A stretch of 7,918 nt of DNA from Candidatus Methylomirabilota bacterium (GTDB lineage: Bacteria; Methylomirabilota; Methylomirabilia; Methylomirabilales; Methylomirabilaceae). The notes under the pieces were generated by a model. It searched no databases and was not told the origin of the DNA. It saw only the letters and a program-made list of their open reading frames with translations. The DNA is taken from NCBI GenBank assembly GCA_003105305.1, contig PQAQ01000072.1, positions 1 through 7,918 of the forward strand, given 5' to 3'. How positions within the stretch are numbered: the first letter of the stretch is position 1; each line of letters starts with the position of its first letter. Both the position numbers and the translations under genes were made by a program. Shown in pieces: positions 1 through 7,918 of the stretch.

Positions 1-116
1 ATGACGGCTTGCAGGGCTTCTATCGCCTTCGTGAGGGCGATACGCTTCTTGCTGTCCAAGGCGCCCTTTCCAACGGGCGTGAAATGCTCATCTAGTACAG
101 CTTCATTGGCTGGCAT
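1..116 (-). CDS. Partial small AbrB/SpoVT-like protein (N-terminus only)
   Basis: This is the 5' part of a minus-strand gene whose 3' end lies beyond the left edge; 38 codons are visible with no stop. The peptide starts MPANEAVLDEHF and contains GKGALDSKKRIALTKA. The 'DSKKRIAL' core resembles the first strand-turn-strand of small AbrB/MazE/SpoVT-fold proteins, whose signature is close to 'DSKGRISL'. If so, the product would be a dimeric DNA-binding regulator or the antitoxin half of a toxin-antitoxin pair; any toxin partner would lie outside the window. The ATG start (116-114) is supported by GAGAGG at 132-127, 10 nt upstream, and by a promoter at 303-275. The call rests on a short motif only, so another small protein family remains possible. 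Confidence 0.45.
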   Translation of the reverse strand, partial: MPANEAVLDEHFTPVGKGALDSKKRIALTKAIEALQAV

Positions 117-150
117 TATTGCTTAACCTCTCTTAGCCCTGGTTAGAAAT

Positions 151-190
151 CCCCTCACCCCCGCCCTCTCTCCCAAATGGGGGCGAGGGG
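151..190. repeat. GC-rich palindromic element, REP-like
   Basis: CCCCTC at 151-156 pairs with GAGGGG at 185-190, and CCCCC (158-162) with GGGGG (179-183), with one A/C mismatch between them and a 16-nt pyrimidine-rich loop. The minus strand reads GGGAGAG near the loop and GGGGGTGAGGGG at the end. This is the style of the short dispersed intergenic palindromes (GGGAGAGGG...GGTGAGGG) found in many Gram-negative genomes. It lies in the 5' leader of the minus-strand gene, if the promoter at 303-275 is real, and could fold in that transcript. Whether it is a multicopy family in this genome cannot be seen here. Confidence 0.55.
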
Positions 191-252
191 TCTTTGATGT
201 CTTTCACTCATGGGTGTTATTCATACGATTTCCGAAAGAACCTCATTTCTTA

Positions 253-295
253 TTCCCACATTGTGAACAAAAAGAATTTACCCACTTTCCCACAT
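253..295. repeat. Two exact 9-bp direct repeats TTCCCACAT
   Basis: TTCCCACAT occurs at 253-261 and again at 287-295, 34 bp apart start to start. On the minus strand the unit reads ATGTGGGAA. One copy lies within the -35/-10 spacer of the predicted minus-strand promoter, and the other just downstream of its -10, which is where a repressor would bind. The position suggests an operator; the binding protein is unknown. Confidence 0.35.
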
Positions 296-303
296 ATTGT
301 CAA
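275..303 (-). promoter_or_regulatory. Predicted sigma-70-type promoter for the AbrB-like gene
   Basis: On the minus strand a perfect -35 box TTGACA (303-298) is followed by a 17-nt spacer and TAAATT (280-275), which matches the -10 consensus at four of six positions. The patch is AT-rich compared with its surroundings. Transcription would start near 268 and give a leader of about 150 nt containing the palindrome at 151-190. Confidence 0.45.
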
Positions 304-401
304 GCCCCGTGTTCCGTTGCCTTACGCGGCGGCTCGCCTCGGGAATCATGTGAGCGCGGCGTAGTGTGGCGTGGTTTACTATGGTGAGGGGGGGCTTATC
401 G

Positions 402-410
402 TGATACAAT
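402..410 (+). promoter_or_regulatory. Possible extended -10 promoter for gdhA-eno
   Basis: TGATACAAT fits the extended -10 form TGnTATAAT with one mismatch. No good -35 box lies at the usual distance, which extended -10 promoters tolerate. A second AT-rich stretch just downstream (TTTAAT near 420-425) is an alternative. Transcription from here would give a leader of roughly 85-110 nt before gdhA. Confidence 0.3.
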
Positions 411-501
411 GTCGCCGATTTTAATTATATCATGGGAGTAGCCGAGTAGGTGCCGCCCGCGCCGTCTTCGTGATCGGTGTTGCGGGGGAGATTTGTGAAG
501 T

Positions 502-3071
<2,570 letters not shown>

Positions 3072-3075
3072 GTGA

Positions 3076-3519
3076 TTACGGCCGGCGGCTCTTTGAGGGC
3101 TTGCCACCGCCGGCGGGTTCGGGCTCGCCTGCCTGAAGCTCGGTCGCGACGCCAAGACCGGCAACCTGCCGCACGCTCTCCTCGAACTCCTTGAGTTTAG
3201 CCATTTCGAGCTTGAGTTTACCGAGTTGCTCGGCCTGCCCTTCCAGGAGTGAGATCATCGCGCGGTTTTCACGCTCCAAATATTTCACACGGGTCCGGTA
3301 ATACTGGTCCCGGCCCAGATTGAGCAATGTGACGAGCGAGCCGGCGGTCAGACACACCAGCACAATGGAGGAAAGGGCGATCGTCCGTTGCGACAGGCAA
3401 AACTGCCGCATCAGGCCGCCTTCAGTGAAGGCCATGATCGTCACGACCCCCCGGAACCCGGCGCCGATAATAGACCCCAGCATCCAAAGGTTGTGAAATA
3501 CCCCCCTCAGCATCCGCAT
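3076..3519 (-). CDS. Membrane-anchored coiled-coil protein; M23-peptidase N-terminal-like, no catalytic domain
   Basis: This is a 147-residue protein of unknown function. A first hydrophobic stretch covers about 12-30, interrupted by Arg23, and a clear membrane helix about 47-67. Residues 72-118 form a coiled coil rich in Leu, Glu and Lys (KYLERENRAM, LGKLKLEMAKL), ending in FEESVRQVAGLG. The tail is short, Pro/Gly-rich and basic. The pattern from MRQFCLSQRT (37) through 'QVAGL' is that of the anchor and coiled coil preceding the catalytic domain in many M23/LytM peptidases, but the HxxxD and HxH zinc motifs are absent and eno begins immediately downstream. Size and topology also recall FtsB/DivIC, for which eno is a frequent neighbour, but there the genes run in the same direction. 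The start at 3519 is fixed by AAGGAGG 7 nt upstream; Met37 is a weaker alternative. It is the last gene of the minus-strand block. Confidence 0.75.
   Translation of the reverse strand: MRMLRGVFHNLWMLGSIIGAGFRGVVTIMAFTEGGLMRQFCLSQRTIALSSIVLVCLTAGSLVTLLNLGRDQYYRTRVKYLERENRAMISLLEGQAEQLGKLKLEMAKLKEFEESVRQVAGLGVATELQAGEPEPAGGGKPSKSRRP
3081..3114. terminator. GC hairpin just beyond the convergent stop codons (non-canonical terminator candidate)
   Basis: GCCGGCGG (3081-3088) and CCGCCGGC (3107-3114) are perfect inverted repeats around an 18-nt loop that contains CTCTTTGAG, itself able to form a 3-bp stem. The hairpin begins 9 nt after the enolase stop and lies inside the last codons of the opposing gene. 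Neither strand has a T-tract after it, so it does not fit a classical intrinsic terminator. It may pause polymerase or protect the eno mRNA 3' end. It could also be a by-product of Pro/Ala/Gly and Arg codons. Confidence 0.35.
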
Positions 3520-3526
3520 CGCTATT

Positions 3527-3533
3527 CCTCCTT
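3527..3533 (-). promoter_or_regulatory. Strong ribosome binding site of the coiled-coil gene
   Basis: The minus strand reads AAGGAGG followed by a 7-nt spacer and ATG at 3519-3517. This is the best Shine-Dalgarno in the window and fixes the longer start of the coiled-coil protein, including its extra N-terminal hydrophobic stretch. Confidence 0.75.
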
Positions 3534-3538
3534 ACCGA

Positions 3539-3566
3539 AGCTGACAGCCGTTAGCTGATAGCTGAC
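3539..3566. repeat. Short AGCTGA repeat cluster
   Basis: AGCTGA occurs three times, at 3539-3544, 3553-3558 and 3560-3565, two of them in a 7-bp tandem. It lies in the 63-bp gap between thiL and the coiled-coil gene. It looks like a small degenerate tandem repeat with no visible coding or terminator role. Confidence 0.4.
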
Positions 3567-3582
3567 GACCGATTGCTGCCCG

Positions 3583-4620
3583 CTATCTTCTCTCGAAATG
3601 ATCGTACCCGCCAGTCAGCGTCACCGTACTGCCGTCTCGCCGTTCGAGCCGGCATCCCTGACCTGCTTCTTGGACCTCCCCCACCTCGGTGACAGTCGCG
3701 ACGTCAGGGAAGATGGCGGCAATATCGGCTGGCTTCCACGACGAGGTAAAGAGTAACTCAAAGTCCTCTCCGCCCTGCAGCGCCATGGCAAGCGAATCAT
3801 GACCGAAGTGCTGCGCAACGGCTGCCGCGGCCTGATCAATTGGAATCCGATCCTCTCTGATCGTCGCCGACACCCCGCTTTCCCGGCATAGACGGGTTAG
3901 ATCAGAAGCCAGCCCATCACTCAGGTCGATCATCGCCGATGCGACGCCGGCCCCTGCCAGCGCCCTTCCCTCCCGGATCCTTGGGATGGGAGAGAGATGT
4001 CGTTCGATGGCCTGCCTGATGGCCTCCTGGAGAGGGCTGGTGAGTTCACATGGGGTCTCGATTCGGTCGTCCGGGGGGCGGTATCCGGCTCTGAGCGCCG
4101 CGAGCCCTGCCGCCGCTGCGCCTAACCGGCCCGTGACCCAAATCCGCTCTCCAGGTTTCGCCCCGGAACGTGTGACAGCCTTCCCTGTTGCTACTTCCCC
4201 CACCAGGGTAACGCCGATTGTGAGGGTGGACGAGGCGGAGAGATCACCGCCGACGAGCTCGACCCCAAATCGCGCGCCTTCCTCTTGGAGACCGTGATAG
4301 AGCTCATCGACAAACTCGATCTCTCCATCAGGCGACATTGCCAGTACGGCCAACGCGGCGCGCGGCAGACCCCCCATGGCGGCGATATCACTCAGATTCA
4401 CCCCCATCGCCTTGCGTCCGAGACGACGGGGCGTGATAGTCTGCAGTGTGAAATCGACCCCCTCGACGAGCAGGTCCGTCGTGAGCAGAAGATCTGTGCC
4501 CGCGGTAGGCCGCAACGCGGCGCAGTCGTCGCCGATTCCAAGAATGGCGCGACGCGGTCTCGGCAGGATGCGTCTGATCCGTTCGATCAGTCCGAACTCC
4601 CCGATGGCCGAGATCCTCAT
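3583..4620 (-). CDS. thiL: Thiamine-monophosphate kinase
   Basis: ThiL phosphorylates thiamine monophosphate to thiamine diphosphate with ATP, the last step of cofactor synthesis, in the cytoplasm. The 345 residues match the usual length. It shows the AIR-synthase-like fold signatures in order: GEFGLIERI (7-15), GIGDDCA (28-34), TTDLLVEGVDF (47-57), the glycine/aspartate block VNLSDIAAMGG (74-84), GGDL (124-127), LGAAAAGL (166-173), MIDLSDGLASDL (230-241), GGEDFELL (283-290) and terminal GGYDHF (337-342). The metal/nucleotide-binding aspartates in GDD, TTD, SDI and SDG are all present. The ATG at 4620 has AGGTGA (4633-4628) 7 nt upstream. It follows rsmA by 23 nt, indicating co-transcription. 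No THI-box riboswitch is visible before it, so any thiamine control would have to act elsewhere. Confidence 0.97.
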   Translation of the reverse strand: MRISAIGEFGLIERIRRILPRPRRAILGIGDDCAALRPTAGTDLLLTTDLLVEGVDFTLQTITPRRLGRKAMGVNLSDIAAMGGLPRAALAVLAMSPDGEIEFVDELYHGLQEEGARFGVELVGGDLSASSTLTIGVTLVGEVATGKAVTRSGAKPGERIWVTGRLGAAAAGLAALRAGYRPPDDRIETPCELTSPLQEAIRQAIERHLSPIPRIREGRALAGAGVASAMIDLSDGLASDLTRLCRESGVSATIREDRIPIDQAAAAVAQHFGHDSLAMALQGGEDFELLFTSSWKPADIAAIFPDVATVTEVGEVQEAGQGCRLERRDGSTVTLTGGYDHFERR

Positions 4621-4627
4621 CGAAGGT

Positions 4628-4633
4628 TCACCT
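4628..4633 (-). promoter_or_regulatory. Ribosome binding site of thiL
   Basis: The minus strand reads AGGTGA, 7 nt before the thiL ATG, inside the 23-nt gap after the rsmA stop. It supports the start chosen and an rsmA-thiL transcript with independent ribosome entry at thiL. Confidence 0.65.
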
Positions 4634-4643
4634 GGGGCCCTCT

Positions 4644-5582
4644 TTAGCTGTTCGCAACATCTCCTTCTCCTGAAAGGGCGTCTTGAAGGGGCGCGGCGCG
4701 CATTGCGTGCAGATGATCGGCAAGCCGAGCAAATTCATCAAGGCTCAGCGTTTCTCCGCGACGCTTCGGATCGATCTCCACATCAGCCAGGGTCTGCTCC
4801 AGTAGTGTGGAGTCCGCCATAATACCGGCATGCAGCAACGCATTACGCACCATCTTCCTGCGCTGTCCGAAAGCAGCCCGCACGATACGAAACAGCAGGT
4901 CGGGCGACTGTACGGCCACTCTGGGTTCCGGCAACAGGTCGAGGCGCACGAGAGTGGAATCTACAGCCGGTCTCGGATGGAAGGCTGTTCGCGGGACCCG
5001 AACAACCGCCGTGACGTCCGCCTCGTAGCGACAACGGAGCGTCAACGCACTATATCCCTCTTCACCGGGGGCCGCCAGAAGTCGCTGTGCCACCTCTCGC
5101 TGTATCATGACTAGGAGAAAGGAAAAGTATTGACGCAGCGGGATCAACTGAAGGATCAGGGGGGTTGCTACCGAATAAGGTAGGTTCGAGATCAGTTTTG
5201 CCCGCTGATGTCCTAAGACCATATTATCGAGCGCACGGGCAAAATCGAACTTGAGGGCGTCATCACAGACGAGTGAAACCCCAGGGCGATTGCCCAGGCG
5301 CTCCACCAGTATCCGATGGAGTCCCGGATCCCGTTCAACGGCCACCAGCCAACCCGCCCGTTCGGCCAGGCTTTCGGTCAGGACGCCCGTACCGGGACCG
5401 ATCTCGACAACGACATCCTGAGGCCCCACGTCTGCTGCGCGAAGAATGAGATCGCGAATGGCAGTCGAGACAAGGAAACTTTGCCCAAGACCTCGTTTCG
5501 GTAGCAGGCGGTGCCGGTGAAGCAGTGCGCGGGTTTCATGTCCGAGGGATGGCGATCGATTCAAATGGTTAGCGCCGTACAT
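4644..5582 (-). CDS. rsmA: 16S rRNA (adenine1518-N6/adenine1519-N6)-dimethyltransferase
   Basis: RsmA (KsgA) dimethylates two adjacent adenines near the 3' end of 16S rRNA, using S-adenosylmethionine, late in small-subunit assembly. The 312 residues are somewhat longer than the usual 260-290 because of an N-terminal lead of about 30 residues and a short C-terminal tail. Landmarks are KRGLGQSFL (29-37), the SAM motif EIGPGTGVLT (60-69), AVERD (81-85), CDDAL (106-110), catalytic NLPYSVATPL (133-142), MIQREVAQRL (159-168), FHPRPAVDS (201-209), FGQRRKMVRNAL (238-249) and RGETLSLDEFARLA (275-288). The start is weakly supported: ATG 5582 has no Shine-Dalgarno and follows directly on an in-frame TGA; TTG at residue 7 is the only nearby alternative and is no better supported. 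It sits between bamD and thiL on the same strand. Confidence 0.97.
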   Translation of the reverse strand: MYGANHLNRSPSLGHETRALLHRHRLLPKRGLGQSFLVSTAIRDLILRAADVGPQDVVVEIGPGTGVLTESLAERAGWLVAVERDPGLHRILVERLGNRPGVSLVCDDALKFDFARALDNMVLGHQRAKLISNLPYSVATPLILQLIPLRQYFSFLLVMIQREVAQRLLAAPGEEGYSALTLRCRYEADVTAVVRVPRTAFHPRPAVDSTLVRLDLLPEPRVAVQSPDLLFRIVRAAFGQRRKMVRNALLHAGIMADSTLLEQTLADVEIDPKRRGETLSLDEFARLADHLHAMRAAPLQDALSGEGDVANS

Positions 5583-5671
5583 TCAGTGAAGTGCCATAGA
5601 AGCGTGTTCGTCCCTGGCGCCGGCGTACTTCCCCCCCATGCCGACACGGCGATCACGCCCACCGTACCCTT

Positions 5672-6628
5672 CTAGGGCCCCGCGGCTTGCCAGAGCGGAT
5701 TATCCATGATTGCGTCCTTCAACTCAGAGAGCACCTCCGGTATCGAGGCGAACGCGCCGCTCAGGAAGCTGGGAGACGGCTTACGGTTACGGGGATCCTG
5801 GACAAAGGCCATACCGATCTGTTGTGCCGCCATCGGAGCCAGGTCGGAGTTGGGGAACTCGGCAATAAGACGCTGAAAGGCAGCCTTGGCCGGCGCTTTC
5901 TGCTCAAGCTCCCAGAGCGATGCACCAAGATAGTACAGAGCCTGGTCGGCATATTCGGAGCCGGGGTACTCCTTCAGAATCGACTCGAACCGCGGTATGG
6001 CCGCTCCATAGGCTTCCTGGCTAAAGTAAAATTTCCCCACATACAACTCTCTCTGAACCCGTTGCCGAAGGCTCTCTGCCAATTTCATCCGCGCGTCCGG
6101 TGCGAACTGAGAATCGGGGAATTCACTGATCAGGGACCGAAACTCCCTTACCGCCTTAATGGTCATGGTCTGATCGCGGTCGACCTTTTCCATCTGGCGG
6201 AAATAGGACAGTCCCGTGTAATATTGGGCCTCGTCAACTTGCTCATGCCGGGGAAACAGTTCGATAAATCGTTGGTACTCGGCGCGAGCCTCATCGTACC
6301 TCTTTTCATCGAAGTAGCTGCGGGCGACGCTCAGACGCGCGCCCGGGACCAGTTCGCTTTCAGGAAAGTGGTTGATCAAGCGCTGGAGGTGCTTGCGCCC
6401 CTCATCATACTTTTTCAGGGCAATATCGGCCTCACCCTGGCTCATTAACTCCTGGTCGGAGCCGGAAGGTACGTCCTCCGGCTTCGAGGGAAAAAGCTCG
6501 AACGTTGCGCACCCTGAGGCCGAGAGGAGAAGCGCCAGATAGCCCGCCGTGAACAGTTGCTGCCATATGCGGGAGCCCCTCGTGCAATATCTGCGGGCCG
6601 TTCGAAAACGATTCACGTGTATGTACAT
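5672..6628 (-). CDS. bamD: Outer membrane assembly lipoprotein BamD (TPR)
   Basis: BamD is an outer-membrane lipoprotein of the BAM complex that inserts beta-barrel proteins together with BamA. From ATG 6628 the precursor has 318 residues. A hydrophobic segment GYLALLLSAS precedes the lipobox cysteine at 40 (SASGC), followed by helical TPR repeats, for example YDEGRKHLQRLINHFP, then 'YDEARAEYQRFIELFP', 'AVREFRSLISEFP', 'AAIPRFESILKEYP' and 'AKAAFQRLIAEFP'. Five units is typical of BamD/YfiO. The C-terminus extends some 50 residues past the last repeat. The start is unclear: the signal peptide is unusually long and basic at its N-end, with no Shine-Dalgarno before ATG 6628, and the frame stays open to TTG 6676. 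CpoB or another TPR lipoprotein is possible but less likely. It follows clpX by about 108 nt. Confidence 0.88.
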   Translation of the reverse strand: MYIHVNRFRTARRYCTRGSRIWQQLFTAGYLALLLSASGCATFELFPSKPEDVPSGSDQELMSQGEADIALKKYDEGRKHLQRLINHFPESELVPGARLSVARSYFDEKRYDEARAEYQRFIELFPRHEQVDEAQYYTGLSYFRQMEKVDRDQTMTIKAVREFRSLISEFPDSQFAPDARMKLAESLRQRVQRELYVGKFYFSQEAYGAAIPRFESILKEYPGSEYADQALYYLGASLWELEQKAPAKAAFQRLIAEFPNSDLAPMAAQQIGMAFVQDPRNRKPSPSFLSGAFASIPEVLSELKDAIMDNPLWQAAGP

Positions 6629-6736
6629 GCTGTAAACAACCGACCGTCTGGATATAGCCGGAATGGAGGCTTCCAATGATCGAATAAGAAGTTGAGAATA
6701 GAAAAGGGCGTCGGCGATCCGCGATAGGTTCGATGA

Positions 6737-7918
6737 TCAGGCTGATTCGGCCTTCTTCTTATACAGGATGATAGGCGATTTTCGCTCCACGACAGTCTCG
6801 CGGTTAACGATGCACTCTGCAATACTCGACTGCGATGGGATCTCGTACATAATGTCGAGCATGATCTCTTCAAGGATTGCGCGCAGGCCGCGCGCCCCGG
6901 TCTGACGTCTGGCTGCCTCCTGAGCGACAGCGCTGATCGCGTCGTCGGTAAAGGTCAATTTGACGTGCTCAAAATCTAAGAACCGCTGGTACTGTCGCAA
7001 AAGGGCATTTTTCGGTTCAACGAGAATCCGTACCAGCGTTTTTTCATCCAGCTCATGCACCACCGCCATGACCGGCAGCCGCCCCACCAACTCCGGGATG
7101 AGGCCATACCGAAGCAGGTCCTCAGGTTGGACGCTTGCCAATAGTTCACCGATCCGTCTCCCGCGCCGCGCCTGGATCTCGGCCCCGAATCCCATCGATT
7201 TCTGGCCGGCTCGATGTTCAATCACCTTGTCCAGCCCGACGAACGCGCCGCCGCAGATAAACAGGATATTCGTCGTATCGACCTGCAGGTATTCCTGCTG
7301 AGGATGCTTCCGCCCGCCTTGCGGCGGAACATTGGCGACCGTGCCCTCCAGGATCTTCAGCAACGCCTGTTGCACGCCCTCGCCGGAGACGTCCCGTGTG
7401 ATAGAGGGGTTTTCGGACTTGCGGGCGATCTTGTCGATCTCGTCGATGTAGATGATTCCTCGCTCGGCTCGCTCCACATCGTAGTCCGCGACCTGCAGCA
7501 GTCGCAGGATGATGTTCTCGACGTCTTCGCCGACGTAACCCGCCTCCGTGAGCGCGGTGGCATCGGCGATGGTGAACGGCACGTCCAGGATCTTGGCCAG
7601 CGTTTGCGCCAGCAGCGTCTTGCCGCACCCGGTCGGACCGATCAGCAGAATATTGGACTTGGTCAGTTCGACGTCATCAAAGGTCATCCGGGCATTGACG
7701 CGCTTATAGTGGTTGTGAACGGCGACAGCCAGGCTCTTCTTAGCCCGGTCCTGGCCGACGACATATTGATCCAGGATCGTTTTGATTTCAGACGGTTTGG
7801 GCAGTTCGCCGAGGCTTTTACCCTTTTCCTCTTCCCATTCTTCCGCGATAATGTCGTTGCAAAGCTCGATGCACTCGTCGCAGATATAGACTGTCGGACC
7901 GGCGATCAGCTTCCGGAC
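6737..7918 (-). CDS. clpX: ATP-dependent Clp protease ATP-binding subunit ClpX (5' end outside window)
   Basis: ClpX is the cytoplasmic AAA+ unfoldase that feeds substrates to ClpP. The frame is open to the right edge; 393 residues are visible, and about 20-25 N-terminal residues, including the first zinc-cysteine pair, are missing. The fragment opens in the zinc-binding domain (VRKLIAGP, then CDEC at 13-16). The AAA+ core follows with Walker A GPTGCGKT (94-101), pore loop GYVG (127-130), Walker B IIYIDEID (155-162), the RKH loop (203-205), arginine finger in PELVGRLPV (Arg280) and sensor 2 GARGLR (Arg343). The ClpP-docking loop reads MGF (242-244) instead of the common IGF, a conservative change that should keep ClpP binding. 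The protein ends in KKKAESA. A clpP gene just upstream, beyond the edge, would be usual. It heads the visible minus-strand block. Confidence 0.98.
   Translation of the reverse strand, partial: VRKLIAGPTVYICDECIELCNDIIAEEWEEEKGKSLGELPKPSEIKTILDQYVVGQDRAKKSLAVAVHNHYKRVNARMTFDDVELTKSNILLIGPTGCGKTLLAQTLAKILDVPFTIADATALTEAGYVGEDVENIILRLLQVADYDVERAERGIIYIDEIDKIARKSENPSITRDVSGEGVQQALLKILEGTVANVPPQGGRKHPQQEYLQVDTTNILFICGGAFVGLDKVIEHRAGQKSMGFGAEIQARRGRRIGELLASVQPEDLLRYGLIPELVGRLPVMAVVHELDEKTLVRILVEPKNALLRQYQRFLDFEHVKLTFTDDAISAVAQEAARRQTGARGLRAILEEIMLDIMYEIPSQSSIAECIVNRETVVERKSPIILYKKKAESA

Larger units (their letters stand above)
117..501. other. Divergent intergenic region
   Basis: This 385-bp region separates the minus-strand AbrB-like gene from the plus-strand gdhA-eno operon. 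It contains a GC-rich palindrome (151-190), an AT-rich patch at about 219-300 with a minus-strand promoter and two copies of TTCCCACAT, and a possible extended -10 promoter for gdhA near 402-410. The remaining stretches (about 304-400 and 432-483) show no convincing ORF, RNA gene or strong hairpin. A five-codon ORF at 432-449 has no credible ribosome binding site. Confidence 0.8.

Noticed and set aside
286..294. TTTCCCACA considered as a DnaA box (TTATCCACA) and the AT-rich patch as a replication origin.
   Set aside because: Seven of nine matches in one copy, six of nine in the other, no cluster and no origin-associated genes.
432..449. Five-codon ORF (ATG GGA GTA GCC GAG TAG) in the gdhA leader, considered as an attenuator peptide.
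   Set aside because: No ribosome binding site and no run of regulatory codons or alternative hairpins; likely chance.
453..490. Possible stem pairing CCCGC (456-460) with GCGGG (482-486) that would mask the gdhA ribosome binding site.
   Set aside because: Only 5 bp with a 21-nt loop; too weak to support a riboswitch or thermosensor claim.
5687..6448. Plus-strand open frame of 253 codons opposite bamD.
   Set aside because: The minus frame carries the lipobox and regular TPR repeats; the plus frame is an antisense shadow.
6677..6736. Terminator between clpX and bamD.
   Set aside because: CGCGGATCGCCG and the nearby CCCTTTTCT do not form a true inverted repeat plus T-tract.
7616..7639. Cysteine in the ClpX Walker A (GPTGCGKT instead of GPTGSGKT) as a functional anomaly.
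   Set aside because: The Cys form is common in ClpX of several bacterial groups and keeps the essential GKT.

Overview
This window is a 7.9-kb piece of the chromosome of a Gram-negative bacterium. The evidence for an outer membrane is a BamD-type lipoprotein. GC is in the high fifties by eye, genes are densely packed, and start codons are mixed. The proteins resemble those of deltaproteobacteria or of deep Gram-negative phyla such as NC10 (Methylomirabilota) or Nitrospirota. That placement is an impression from sequence style, not a demonstrated assignment.

Layout. (1) Positions 1-116, minus strand: the 5' end of a small gene running off the left edge, whose product looks like an AbrB-type DNA-binding protein. 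(2) Positions 117-501: the longest gene-free stretch. It holds a GC-rich palindrome of the dispersed-repeat type, an AT-rich patch with a good minus-strand promoter and two exact 9-bp repeats, and a possible extended -10 promoter for the plus-strand operon. (3) Positions 502-3071, plus strand: glutamate dehydrogenase and enolase, overlapping by 4 bp (ATGA) and so probably translationally coupled. (4) Positions 3076-7918, minus strand: in transcription order, clpX (5' end outside the window), bamD, rsmA, thiL and a small membrane-anchored coiled-coil gene. The two blocks converge with 4 bp between the enolase stop and the coiled-coil stop.

How the genes fit together. The plus operon joins a carbon-nitrogen branch point (2-oxoglutarate/glutamate) to a late glycolytic step. 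The minus block combines protein quality control (ClpX), outer-membrane protein assembly (BamD), ribosome maturation (RsmA), thiamine diphosphate formation (ThiL) and a probable envelope protein. These are largely housekeeping genes, and I see no new defence, mobile or biosynthetic system. The points most worth attention are the coiled-coil gene, which looks like the membrane and coiled-coil front end of an M23 peptidase without the peptidase; the missing terminator space at the convergent junction and the GC hairpin just beyond it; the gdhA-eno coupling; the regulatory architecture before the AbrB-like gene; and unusual start contexts for bamD and rsmA.
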